NCBI GenBank assembly: GCA_902729315.2
Contig: LR746274.1
Coordinates: 1,116,001 to 1,180,000, forward strand
Direction: 5' to 3'
DNA: 64,000 nucleotides
Source of the DNA: Spirodela intermedia
Taxonomy: Eukaryota > Streptophyta > Magnoliopsida > Alismatales > Araceae
Of this stretch, positions 25,143 through 37,059 are shown piece by piece. Position numbers and translations under genes: made by a program. The first letter of the stretch is position 1. Each line of letters starts with the position of its first letter. Under the pieces are notes generated by a model that was given only the letters and a program-made list of their open reading frames with translations, ran no database searches and was not told where the DNA came from.

Positions 25143-25995
25143 TGAAATGAGATTTTGGCGAAGATGCGGGACGACGGCACTGGGGCAGATGACGAGGAGA
25201 CGGGACGACGGCAACAAGGTGGCTGGCGAGAAGAGGGATGGTGGCGACGAAGCGGACGGCAAGGAGGCGGGACAACGACGACGAGGTGATGGGAGATGAA
25301 GGGAATAGCGGCGATGGGGTGGCGAGGACGACGTGAAGAGGAAGGGAAGGAGGTCCCCCTAATCCAAGAGGGCGAGAAGAAGAGGGGAAGCCCCTAATCC
25401 AAGAGGCGATGACAATAGATGAGGAACCCAATGGGGGGGGATGGGGAAGAAGAAGACCCTCTAATCCAAGAAGATAAGCAAACCTTGATTAATTCTCTCC
25501 AATCACTGTCTTGAACACAAGAGAGTCTGTGCATTTATAGAGGGGAAAAGAAGAGCGGTGGTTTTCCACAGAATGGAGAGAGAACAAGAGAGAAGGGGTG
25601 ATGGGGATACCCTTTCCCAAGAGGTGCCATGTGGCGCCCCTTGGTTGAAAACGACCCCCCCCCTTTAAGGAGAGGACGGACGTGAGGATGACATGGCATC
25701 CTCTCCCCATTCTTCTTCTTCTTCCTCTTGTTAGGCCATCCTTTGTGGATGGATCCTCTTGCTTGCTGGTAGAGACCCATTGGTCTTGGATCCAATATTC
25801 TATGTTGGATCCAATAGAGGAGGAAGGTGCTGATTGACTTTGAAATGAACTCGTCGAGGTGGAAGAACCCTGATTCTGGTAGTTCTTCTTGGAAGGGTTG
25901 ACCTCAAAGGTTGAACCCCTGATTGACTATCCTCCACTGATTTGAGTTGATTTTCATGAGTGGAAGATTCTTCATTAGACCCTGTGATCTCATCA
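25143..25995 (-). mobile_element. LTR-like insertion, GC-rich, in copia gag
   Basis: This segment is absent from the homologous copia copy at about 58100-58150. On the minus strand it starts TGATGAGATCACAGGG, has CCTCTATAAATGCAC (TATA-like) near 25532-25546 and ends ATCTCATTTCA. The inner half is unusually GC-rich and open on the minus strand (25132-25431, Ser/Pro/Leu-rich). That frame has no family signature and is probably fortuitous. A target duplication is not clear (AATGA versus AATTG). Confidence 0.55.
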
Positions 25996-26502
25996 AATTG
26001 ATTTCAATTATGAAATGAGAGCACTAATTCTATTATCTTCTTTGCTCAAAAATTACAGAGCCACGATGACTACTGGGAGCACTTCTTTAGGTTAAATAAA
26101 ATTGAAATTGAATTATGTGACTTGATTTTAAGAGAGGATATTCCTAGGAGAGAATCAAGAGAAGTATCCATTTCTGCCCTAATTTTTGAAGATAAGGGAA
26201 GAACACAACAAAGATGTTGACAACGTGATCAACTAGATTACTATAAATTATGGCAAGGTATAAATATTCAACAATTCAGACATTATTGTCAAAAGCATAA
26301 TTCCATTTATAACTTTCAATAGAATGATTTAGAAGATGCTAAATGTGAGACATGTTTTAAGATTGAAGAAGAATTTGATCTCAGTATAGTTGGATAGTGA
26401 AGGTTATATAACAATCTTTAGGAATGGCTCATGAAAAATCACAAAAGGAGTCATGGTAATGGCAAAATAAATGAAGAATGACAAAATATAGAAGACGACC
26501 AT

Positions 26503-27963
26503 TGATAACATGCATACATTCATGCTTTGATGTACCTAAACTGTAGGATTTCACACATATACTTGATAGAAATCATGCATGTTATCACTTAAATCATTCA
26601 TTGTGTAATCCATACAGAATTGCTTAAGTCACAAGTTTACATGTTTTTTAGCATATCTATAAATTAATGTTGTTTGACTTTGTGAAGTTCAACAACTTAA
26701 TTCTATTGATTATTCTCTAAGCTTGTATGTGCAGAGTATTAGGCCTCTATTGGAAAGAAAAGAGATGAAATCCTAAAGTATAAGTAAAGAAGAATTGGGC
26801 CAAAGACAAACCTAAGGACTTGGAGGCATGCCTATAAGTCAATAGGCCTACAAGGGCCAGACCAACGAAGCACCAGCTGAAGCTTGGAGCTCAATGTGGA
26901 TAACCGTGAGCCCAACCAAGGTCCAACTGGTGCCAAGGCTGTGGATGCATATTTTCATGAAGTCTAAATGAACTCCATCTAGAGTTAAGGCTCAAGAAGA
27001 CAATTGGGGTCCAGCTAAAACCAAGGCCCAAAAATGCAGCCCAAAGCCCAACTACGAGGAGCTCAGCTGCAGCCCAAGGCCCAATTGTGCTGGCTGAGGG
27101 GATAAGCTTCAAATTTGCTGACCAATAGAAGAAGAGGAGTAGGGTGGTGCTGGCACCCACTCCTGAAATATGCAGACCCTAAATGCCTTTGTAAATTGTT
27201 TTAATAGTAGACACAAAGGGAGGTCATTTGTGGAATTGCAAGAGGGTAAAATAGGGGGTATTTAATGTCTCGTGCCCCCACCTGTGGAGGCACTCTTCAA
27301 TGGTACCAGACTAGAGCTGGCCGCAAGACAAGACCCAAGAGTCCCTCTTCTATTATGCAGGTATGAACGAATTTATTTTTTCCATTTCTTGTGTGATGGA
27401 AGAGGTTAGCAAGGAGGAAGGGAAAAAAGTGGCCTAGAAGAGAAGATGCACCTACCTATAGATGATTAGAGCCCTGGGTTGGCGAGATAGACCCTAGGGT
27501 AGGTGCGTGATTCTCTTGTGCATTCACTATCTCATTACTCTGAAATTAGGAGGGAGCAAGAGAGAGAGCACCTACTGGCTGTTGATTAGAGCCTTGGGTT
27601 GGCAACATAAACCCTAAGGTAAGTGTTATTCTCTAGAGCTTTCACACCCCCTATCTCAGTCCCTACATAGATAAGTTAGCATTTAATGTTCTATGTAGTT
27701 TAAAAGTCACATTTGCACAACTTAATCTGTTACATTCTTCCAAGTGTTTTACCTCTGAGGCGTAAGATACTTCAACTCCTTCCATTCATCTCTCTCTCCC
27801 CTAAATCCTCTATAATTTAAATTTTCACCTCAACCTAATCTCATTCCCTATGGATACGACCCTAGGTCACTACATTCTACGTAATCAATCAAGAGTTAGA
27901 CTTATAAATATTTTTGATTAAGCTTTAATTAGGATTCACGACACCCTAAATTTAGACTTATCA
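26503..27963 (+). mobile_element. Solo LTR with 5-bp target duplication ACCAT
   Basis: 1461 bases start TGATAACATGCATAC and end AGACTTATCA, so the termini form TGATAA/TTATCA. ACCAT stands on both sides (26498-26502 and 27964-27968). The homologous copia copy at about 58700-58715 lacks the insertion and is the empty site. No internal retrotransposon domains are present, so it is a recombined solo LTR. A minus-strand frame at 26891-27160 inside it is not a recognised protein. Confidence 0.9.
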
Positions 27964-29114
27964 ACCATTAACCAAGATACTATAGTAGTAATTGATTTTA
28001 CAATGAATAACAAGATTTGAAATTTTAAAGTGGGACATATGAAAAATAAAGAAATTAAATTATTAATTTCAAAAGGGAAGCTACCTCACTTGAAATTTGT
28101 GAAACTTGGTCTTTCTAAAGCATAGAAAGAGGTTTTCCTTCTCAAAATTTGGAAAAGCTTATAAGACTAAAATGTTGAAGTTAATTCACACTGATGTATA
28201 TGAACTTTCTTCTATTCCCTCACTTAGAGGTTTGAGATATTACCTCACCTTCATTGATGACTAAACTCGGAAGACATGGACTAAGTGTTTTGAAAACTAA
28301 ATCTCATACTTTTATAAATTTTAAAAATAAAAAAGTCAAATTGAGCTTAATTTTGGTCTCAAAGTTAAATGTTTGTGATATGACAATAGTGATGAATATG
28401 GTAGTTAAGATTTTATTTATTTATTTAGAGCATGAGATTCAAATGAATAAGACAATTCTGAACATGAGACAACAAAATAATATTCTTCACAAGATGAAAA
28501 TGATTTTGAATGAACAAGTCAAGAGCATGACATGTTAGCCCGCCGATGCTCCTATATCATCAGCTCTTAGAGGAGTTCTGAACTAGAAAGAAGGTAAATC
28601 TCTTTTACTCAAAAATCATTAGATGCATTTGTTATGTGCTTATGGATTTTGAAAATAGAGACAAAATTAAAGAAATAATATTTCATTAGATATTGAACTA
28701 ATGGGTTTCGTTATATTCAATTAAATAGTCTTATATAGAGACAAAGTATCTTCAGAATCTGATCATGAGGATTTCACGAAGCGTAATTTCAAAAGAAGAC
28801 TTACACATGAAGGTTGAGGCTAAACTTGAACATGAGAATGAAATTAAAAATGTAGGATGTAAAGACATTTCTCCTACATTTAAACGAAGAAGGTTCAACA
28901 AATTATGAAGACCACTTGTAATTTACCCTTCCATTCTACACTATCTATCAATAACTAATGATGGTGAATCTCTATCATATACTTAAATTATGAACAATGA
29001 AGATTCATTGAAGTTTGAGTTAAAAATGTAAGATGAGGTAAATTCCTTGTAGAAAATTAGACATGGAAGCTAACTTTATTTTTAATTAGTAAGAAATACT
29101 TTTGAAAAAGTGTG

Positions 29115-30885
29115 TGAAAATTAATCACTACTTTTTCACATAGAGAATAAGAAAGAATTTCAAAAAGAGAGTTTTCATGTGAATTTATATAATTTTTATA
29201 ATCCTATTTTTGAGATGAATGAAGAGAAATAAAATAAAATAAAAATATAAAAAAAGAGGGGAATCCACTAATCAACTTGGCCCACAAGCAGGTTGGAAGC
29301 ACAATTGGGTGGAGTCACAAGTGGTGGGCTCTAGTGGCTAAGGACAAGACCAATAGAAGACACATGTGTATCACTCCCCTTCCACGTCACTAGTGGCTAG
29401 TTGAGCATGGGGCAAAGATAGTTGTACACATGCGAGAGAGGCTTATTGATCTTAAGATCTTCTACTATTATATCTATGCTTCAAAACTCATAAAATCACT
29501 AATGTGGGACTAAACTAGTTTCTCAAAGATTTTTAATAATTTTAATACCTAAAATATCTCTTATTTATACAAATGAGATTTCATGATTATGTTACTGTAT
29601 AAGGGTATTTGAGTACTTATTTCACTCTCTCTCACAAAGGCGAACATTTGATGAGGGTTTGAATCTTATTAGAGCTAAAACTCATATTTTTATCTAATTA
29701 AATCTTAATTTTCTTGTAGATTGTCATAGAAAGATTAAGCAATTGAATCACTTAATCATCAGTGAAAATCTCATCAACGTGATTCGCAGAAAATCATTAC
29801 TAAAATTATTGAACAATTTAGGATAAAAGGATCACGAATTTATAGAGTAAATCATCTCTAATTGATCGACGAATATGCCATTGTCGGGAAGAAGATGATC
29901 CACTAAGAGATGAGTCGCCACCTCTTGAGAGATGCACCCCACCTTCATCTAGCTTATCTTTGTCAGGTGTTAGTTGTCACAAATCCACAAAGTCGTCATT
30001 TTTTTACTCAGTTGAGTGATAGTCACCGAAGATGATTTGATGACTTATTTTGTTGATTTCTAAATTTCGCAAGAGGATCTAGAAATTGCTTATGTCGTCC
30101 TTGTCTAAAACATTTGAGACTATAGATATTACATGACAATCTTCTCGAATGCTTAAGATTTTGACGCATCACCAATGTATAGTTGTCGTGATGCTACAAC
30201 TCTATTTCATTATTTTTTAACTAGTTTAACTTCCACTATTATTTTTTAGACTGAAAGGAGATCTAATGAATACCTAGGTCATTGATGTTCAAGGAGAGCT
30301 TTTGAGGTTGTGGACATCGTTCAATGATCCTTATGAACACAGAATTTCAACGATTACTATTGTAAGACTAGAATTCTACTTTTTCTACTTTTAACTTAAT
30401 TTTCACTTAATTTAGTGACACTTTGTGTGATTTCAAGTTTCAAAAACTTTCTTCATTTCATTTTGATTCTTCTGGTTTTTACAAATCTGAATTTGACTCA
30501 TTAAATCGTTTGTAATAACTTACGTAAGAATCATCAAGTGAAACTCTATTTTCATCCAAATCATTTTTCTTAGGACACTAATGTCATCCTGATGTCTGCA
30601 CTCTTATTTTCTTTTTTTATAAATTTTTAAATATATTTATATTTATTAATTACTCTAAAAATTATAAAAAAATCATATTATTTAAAGAAAATTATGACAT
30701 ATTACTTAATATTATCTTGCATCCTTGTGATCGACTTGAAAATTTTCCACTATTTTTAAAATCTTTATCAAATAATAATTGATTTATTTATTCTAAAATA
30801 TTTCTAAAAATATAAAAATTAATATTTTTTAGTTTTATAAATTTTAAATTTACATAATTTATTATACAACGACTAAGTCACATCA
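29115..30885 (+). mobile_element. LTR of the TGATAAGT/CACATCA family, 5' end unclear
   Basis: Ends AAGTCACATCA like the copies at 2127-3494 and 60124-61760 and shares their long AT-rich 3' third. Other shared features are GATGATCCACTAAGAGATGA, a TTTGTCAGGTG motif, and the phrase TGTCATCCTGATGTC near 30583. The left boundary is taken where the copia homologue (59640-59660) stops matching. The first 80 bases do not align well with the other LTR copies. Confidence 0.6.
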
Positions 30886-31760
30886 CCTCAAAAATTTAGA
30901 CAAAAAATTCTGAAAAGTGCTAACAATACTTTTGAGATAGTATAGTGGTTAGAGGTGATCAAATAGGAGTAATAAATGTATCTCTCATAAGAAAATAAGC
31001 TACCATTAAGCAATAACACTTATATATGAAATGTATCAATTTGATCAAGTCCACTATGGATCTAATATTGTCAAAATAGAGCTAATAATGTGTCTTAGAA
31101 AAGTGAGGATTTGGCATTCAAACCTTATCTGAATTGTCTTAAACAAAATGCAATTGTTAAGTAAATACATTGAACCATGATTTAAATATGTAAAATTATA
31201 ATTTTGGTGATATTATATATTTAAAATAATTTTTAGAAGATACTCATTAATATTTAGAAAATCATGTCCACCAAGATGGATGATATGATTTCAGTCAATT
31301 AATTTGTTATCAAAAAAAATTGAAAGTCATGTTCTAACATCATAAGCACATTCTAGACTAAGTTTTCATACCCATATGTATTTTAGTTTTTTTATTTTAT
31401 TCAGATGTACTAACATTTACTTTCTCATGATGACATATTCTGTAACTATTGATAATTTCTATAATAATATATAAAACAATTATTGTACACGATAAAATAC
31501 ACTAAATCAAGAAATTTTCTCAAATGAGTCTCAAATACACTCTTTGAAGTACTATTTAGATAGTTGCCACTGCTATTTAAAATTATTTCTGAATTTAGAT
31601 TTGATTAAACTCATCTACATGTATAGTGATAAATAAATATAATATGATCTTTTAATTAGACTTATAAATCTTTTTCGTTGTCAAAATATAACAAATTTAG
31701 TGATCTAACATGTGCCAACTCAAGGAAAAACTTGACAGCAACAAGAGGTAAAATGTGAGA
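30886..31760. other. AT-rich stretch, nothing recognised
   Basis: About 870 bases of AT-rich sequence between the nested LTR and the readable copia polymerase region. No open frame above 60 codons and no repeat shared with the rest of the window was noticed. It is presumably copia or nested-element DNA decayed beyond recognition. Confidence 0.4.
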
Positions 31761-33592
31761 TTTGTGGTAAAAAACATTCAGCAGAAGGAAAGGATAGATT
31801 ACACAAACATTTTCTCTTATAGTGATGTTGAATACAATTAGATTGGTGCTGAGTATAGTAGCTGTAGAAGATCTTCATTTGGCGTAATTTGATGGAAATG
31901 CATTATTCCTTCATGATGATGTGGAGTAAAACATTTATGTGATGCAATAAGAACGGTTTGTTGTTCTTTGTAAAAAAAGTGATGTAAGTTGAAGAAAAAC
32001 CTTTATAGGCTGAAGTGAGTACATGGTAATGGTACAAGAAATCAGGTGACTTTATGACCAATAATGGCTTCAAGAGATGTGAAATATCATTGCTGCTATT
32101 TGAAGAAGCTGGAGAGCTTTTATATCATCTTACTAGTTTATGTTGATGATAGGTTAATTGTAGGAGGTAACATAATAGAAAATCATCAAGTTAAAAGGGG
32201 ATTTAGCAAATGAATTTACTATGAATGACTTGAGGGCATTAAAAGAAATTATCATGATGAGAATTATTGTGATAGAGGTATTGGTCTCAATAAACATATG
32301 TTGAATATGTGCTTTGTAGGTTCAACATAGAAGTTGCAAGTCTTGTGAATACCCTTTTAGGTAATGACTTCAAGATCTCTAGATTAATTTTCAAAGATAA
32401 CAATGAGCAGCAAGACATGTAGATGATTTCATATGCATTTCTTATTGATTGCTTGATGTATGTTATGGTCTACACAAAACAAGGCATTGCTTATGTAGTT
32501 GGAGCTGTTAGCATGTTCATGGCAAATCTAGGAAGAGAATATTGGACAATTGTCTAATAGAAATCCATTACCTTAGAGACACCTCAAGTATGTCTCTTTG
32601 TTTTAACAGATGATTTGAAACTATGCAATTTTGCTATATTTATATTTTAGATAGTGGTGTTGACATTAAAAAACCTCATCTGGTTATATCTACACTTTTA
32701 ATTGCACTATTGCGAGCTGAGTTTCTCAATTGTAAAACATTATTGTTGTTTTGATAAGTAAATTAGAGAATATGATCATTATAGAGGTAATTAAAGAAAT
32801 GATTTGACAACAGAATTTCCTTACTAAATTTGATAAGAAGTAGGAAAATATTATATTGTTTTCTGACAATCAGAGTATCATACAGCTAGTCAAAAATCTG
32901 ATGTTTCACTCTAGAACGAAGTATATACAAGTGAGGTATCACTTCAGAACTTGTAGGATGAAATTTTGGCACTTGAGAAGGTCACTAGACAGAGGAATAC
33001 AATAAACGTATTGACTAAGGCGATCATCAGTGAAAAACTGAGGCTATGCATAACCTCAAGTGGCCTCTAGAGTTAGTTGGGTGGAGGTGTCACAGAAGGT
33101 AGAAAATAATTTGTCTGGACATTGAAAATCAATGAGTAAGTGAGAGATTAATGGAGTTGCGGATATTGATTCCTTATTGGGCCCTATTGGGCTCTAATTG
33201 GCTCTTCAGCAAGTACACAGTGAGTTGTTGGGGGGTCTAAGGGGACAGTGCCCTTGTCAGTGGGTCTAAAGAGGGGTAGTGTTCGCTGGAGAAAATTTTG
33301 ACTTTTAAGGGAATATGTCCTTTGTTCCCATACAGTTTTTCCCTAATCTTGTGGTAAAAGGAGGGAGAGTCACCATTGATGTGTTAGCACGTGAGAAGGC
33401 ATGTTGCCATCGAAGGGTTGTAAGAGACGACCTCCTAAAGGAAGCTTCATTTGTGTGCAACTGTGGATGTAAGAGGTTTTTTCAAACCACGTAAATCTAG
33501 TGTGTCGTCTGTTCTTGCATCAGATTTCTCACGTTGCGTTTTGCATTAAATTTCAGCTGTGAAAGATGGAGGAAAATCGGACACTCTAATCC

Positions 33593-34784
33593 CTAAATAT
33601 TCGCTCCAGTAGACCTGGGTTCCCCAGGGTCTTATGGTCCTTTTTTCTTCACTTTCCTTCCCTGAAGAAGTAGAAGAAGAAGAATAAGAGGAAGAGAGGG
33701 AGAGAGAGAGAGAATAAGAAGAAAAGTACACTGACGGGAGGTGGCTGGTGGCGCAGGGGTGAAACTGAAGATGCTGGTGGAGAAGGGGATGATGCTAAGG
33801 TTCGCGATCGGGTGGAGCGCGACCCCCGGGGGAGTGCTGGACCGAGCCATCGAGGCCAAGGAGACCGAGACAAAGGAATAATTCGGCCTGGACCACGTGG
33901 GAGGCTACCACCAGCTCTCCACCAAGACCAGGATACTACTTCTCCACCGCCGCCTCCATCCGGGACGCTGATTTCTACGGCAAGGTTGACGACGATGTCC
34001 ACATCAAGCTCGGTGATCCCCCCTCCTCTCTCGCTCCCTCTGCCTCTCTCTCTATCTGTCTCCACCTCTCCCTCTCTTTCTTTTTCTCTCTCTCTCTCTC
34101 CTCTCTCTCCTCTCTCTCTCCCTCTCTCTCTCTCCCTCTCCCTCTCTTTCTCTTTCTCTCTCTCCCTCTCCCTCTCTTTCCCTCTCTCTCTCTCCCCCTC
34201 TCCCTCTCTTTCTCTCTCTCTCCCTCTCCCTCTCTTTCCCTCTCTCCCTCTCTTTCCCTCTCTCTCTCTCTCCCCTCTCTCTCTCTCTTCTCTCTCTCTC
34301 TCCCCCCCTCCTTCCTTTAGCGGCAGTGTATGCATTTCTCGTCGGGCTGGCACCCTCTTCTTCTTCAGGGACGACGGCGGCGACGCTGTCCCGCCACTGT
34401 GAGAAGCAGGGGGTGTACGTGGGGGGGTGCAATTAGGGTACCGCACCGCGGGGAGCCTCGTCTGACTGGGTGAACGGCAGCAGGGGGGTGAAGTACCACG
34501 AGCCCGAGTTCTGGATGTTCGGCGAGGGTACTTCACCCCAGTTCTGGAAGTTCGGTGAAGAAGGGAACAAGTACTTCCGCCACGCCACCGGCCAGATCTA
34601 CGCCATCTCCAAGGACCTCGCCGCCTAAATCTCCATCAACTCGTGCGCCCAAACCACACACTTCCCCCACGTTTCTCTCTCTCTGACTCTCTGCTCTTTT
34701 TCCTGCATTATTGTCTTCTCTCTCCTTACATCTCTTTCCTCTTCCTCTGTATCCCTCTCTACTCCTCTCCCTCCATCCATTTTT

Positions 34785-34828
<44 letters not shown>

Positions 34829-35244
34829 ATGGTGCACTTATTCGACTTACATGGAGGCCCATACTGCACAGGTACACGAACGATGATGTGTCCCTCGGAT
34901 CCTGGCTGATCGATCTCGTCCTCCAACTGGATGACGCATTCCCCCGGGTAGGTACCCCGCCTCCCCATCCTCCCACTAATCGGATTTCCCTCGGGATTGT
35001 TTGGCCCCGGAATCGGGCCCAAAGGGACGAAAATCAGCCGACGATGGTGGCACCCGCGATCTCCTCTCTCATCGTCGCCGTCGTCTTTTCTGTAGACTCA
35101 GAGTGGAAGACCCGGGCGGGGAACATCTGCCTGGCGACCTTTGATTGGTCCTGCAGTGGGGTCTGCAAAGCCGCTGACCGCGTGGAGGTAGTCCACCGCA
35201 CGTACGGCGAAAGCGAGGCGGTCGTCTGGAACGTGGCTCTCTAA
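33593..35244 (+). pseudogene. B3GALT copy C, 3' half (exons 2-7)
   Basis: Exon 2 resumes with GCTCCAGTAGACCTGG, where a TAG replaces part of the RQTW motif. Exon 3 (from about 33760) retains [12 protein letters not shown] and YGKVDDDVHIKLG but has an in-frame TAA in the TKE-F region. Exon 4 loses the GCMKSG block (GGGTGCAATTAGGG). Exon 5 contains a local duplication around GTTCGGCGAGGGTACTTCAC. Exon 6 carries [14 protein letters not shown] but not the Met-Cys-Cys motif. Exon 7 (35096-35244) is open to TAA. The intron after exon 3 is a CT tract of about 290 bases. Multiple independent lesions make this a pseudogene. Confidence 0.88.
34030..34315. repeat. CT-rich tract in B3GALT-C intron 3
   Basis: Almost pure pyrimidine on the plus strand, with CTCTCTCC and CCCTCTCTTT submotifs repeating in tandem. 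It is an expanded version of the roughly 60-base CT tract in copy A intron 3 (11230-11285). Opposite-strand open frames rich in Arg/Glu are artefacts of it. Confidence 0.9.
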
Positions 35245-36263
35245 GGAGACATGATTCCGTAGCTTCCAGGGGGAACACTCCAGGGGAGAGAGAGAGAGAG
35301 AGAGAGAGGATGATACTCACAAAGGTTGAAGCAAACGCCTGATGGTCGATGGAGAGTGGGAGAAGGAGATGGATATGCATGAGGGTTAGGGGGCCTTCAT
35401 AGGTATCATTTGCCCCATGAATTACTTAGTGTTCGAAGAGAAAGAAGAGGAAGTTTAACACAGGTAGATCAGTCACACATGAGATGCATGCAGGGAACTA
35501 TCTGATTACGCATGGAACTCCAATCCCCACCCAAAATGCTCTCTAGGATTGTATCCCTTTTGCCACCGGTATTTCTGACCGCCGTCGCCACCTAATTGCC
35601 GAACACCGCCAGGTCGGACGGCGAGATGAAGAAGAACCAAATTTTTAATCAGTAGAGCTGCAGTGACCAAGCGGTGGGAAGCAGCTGAAGGGTTTTTTAA
35701 AAATAGTAGTTCTCAGAAATGAACACATATTATATACTAAGTTAATTAAGCTAACTAAATGTATAAATCCAGTTGTAGACAATGATGGGGTTATTCATAA
35801 CTGGATGGCTTTGACGACTTCTAAAACAAAATTAGTCTCTGACTGATGATTTAAGTCAGTTATCCTGGGGGAGTTGCAAACTTGCCCGCCTAATTTATTT
35901 CATCCTTCACTATGACAAAAGGGAAAATTGCCACTTCGTCGTCGTAAGACTTGCTTACAATGCGACACCAACGAAGGTGTTGATTTTCACGAGTTTAATA
36001 ACTCCGTGGATGCGATAGCGAGAGAGAAAGCTTTCGCATCAAGTCACCGCTAGGGAAAATTTTCAAACCTGCAGCTACCTTGATGGAACATGGCCGCAAA
36101 CAGGAAGAAGTCAAAGGCGTGGGCCATGAGCCCCTTTTGGACCGCGACAAGGCTCCTCAGACCGATTCACACGACAATAAAAGAATATCTTATTTTACTT
36201 CTTTCAGTGGTCCTTCGGATCAAGCAGGCGCCCGTAACCCCTTCGCCACCGTCCCTCAACTCC

Positions 36264-36270
36264 TATAAAT
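36264..36270 (+). promoter_or_regulatory. TATA box of extensin copy C
   Basis: TATAAAT in the block conserved in all extensin copies, about 140 bases before the start codon. Confidence 0.7.
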
Positions 36271-36405
36271 TGGGGCGCTGCCCGCTGATTCTCAGCATCA
36301 AACACCAAAGCTCGGGAGAGAGCAGGCGGTGGAAGGGTTGGGCGGAGGAGGTTAGGTTTACAAGTTTCAGCGTCCCCTCCGAAGGGTCAAGTAGCGACGA
36401 CGCCC

Positions 36406-36771
36406 ATGACGGCTGTCCTGGCCCTTCTCTTGGCCTTGAGCGGTATGGTAGTGACCTCTGCTGCCAAGTGCCCGTCCCCTTCTCCACCTCCTTACCATTA
36501 CAAATCTCCACCACCTCATCCACCTAAGGAGCACTACCCTCCTCCTCCAAAGAAGCACTACTACTACAAGTCCCCCCCACCGCCTTCTCCTCCCAAAAAG
36601 CACTACTACTACAAGTCCCCCCCACCGCATTCTCCTCCCAAAAAGCACTACTACTACAAGTCTCCCCCTCCACCTCCTCCGAAGAAGCACTACTACGATA
36701 AGTCTCCCCCGCCACCCCCTCTGAAGGTGCACTACTACTACAAATTACCGCCGCCACCACACAAGTACTGA
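36406..36771 (+). CDS. Extensin, copy C (121 aa), possibly decaying
   Basis: The ATG used by copies A, B, E and F has become ACG, so translation would start at the next in-frame Met (MTAVLALLLALSGMVVTSAA). The signal peptide remains plausible, but a cysteine follows it (AKCPSPSPPP), unusual for extensins. Four HYYYK units are present; one has become HYYDK and the last SPPPP is LPPPP. The frame is otherwise open. The usual polyadenylation region is replaced by copia DNA from about 37060. The changes at conserved positions suggest relaxed constraint. Confidence 0.75.
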   Translation: MTAVLALLLALSGMVVTSAAKCPSPSPPPYHYKSPPPHPPKEHYPPPPKKHYYYKSPPPPSPPKKHYYYKSPPPHSPPKKHYYYKSPPPPPPKKHYYDKSPPPPPLKVHYYYKLPPPPHKY

Positions 36772-37059
36772 TAACATCTCTATTGGGGTCATTTATGGCC
36801 AATTGTAGTGAAATAAGAGCCAAAGTCATCTCTATCCCAAGGGCGTAGGGTACTCTGGATTGGATCCAGAATCAGGCAGCTGTTGGGCATAGAGGAACAA
36901 GACTTGGAAGCCTTCATGTTATGAGAAATGTTCTACTTTATCACTAGTTCATAAGTTTCTATAGAATAATGTGTTACTAAACTCAGTCTGGCCTCTTTAG
37001 CATTATTTTGTTAGATGGGCCGGTTTCCTTTATTCCAGATGCTCTAGTTTGTAAGATTT

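Larger units (their letters stand above)
24475..33592 (+). mobile_element. Copia retrotransposon inserted in B3GALT exon 2, with nested insertions
   Basis: The 5' LTR starts at about 24475 (TGTTGGAGTCGTGG). Gag-type sequence occupies about 24660-25142 and 25996-26497 (YLFQKKLYPLLHGLKPDNAS, then LSSLLKNYRATMTTG-like pieces). The pre-integrase/integrase region is at 27969-28560 (KLIHTDVYELSSIPSLRGLR, YYLTFIDD). Reverse transcriptase/RNase H runs from about 31900 to 33085 (YIILLVYVDDRLIVGG, VGAVSMFMANLGREYWT, NVLTKAIISEKLRLC). A 3' LTR runs from about 33150 to 33592. All frames are broken. Three younger LTR insertions (25143-25995, 26503-27963, 29115-30885) lie inside it. B3GALT sequence flanks it on both sides (GGGACTTG and TTCGCTCC). 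Confidence 0.82.

Noticed and set aside
33649-34536. 295-codon minus-strand Arg/Glu-rich frame (and 196-codon plus partner)
   Set aside because: Produced by the CT tract in B3GALT-C intron 3 plus antisense of exons; not a gene.
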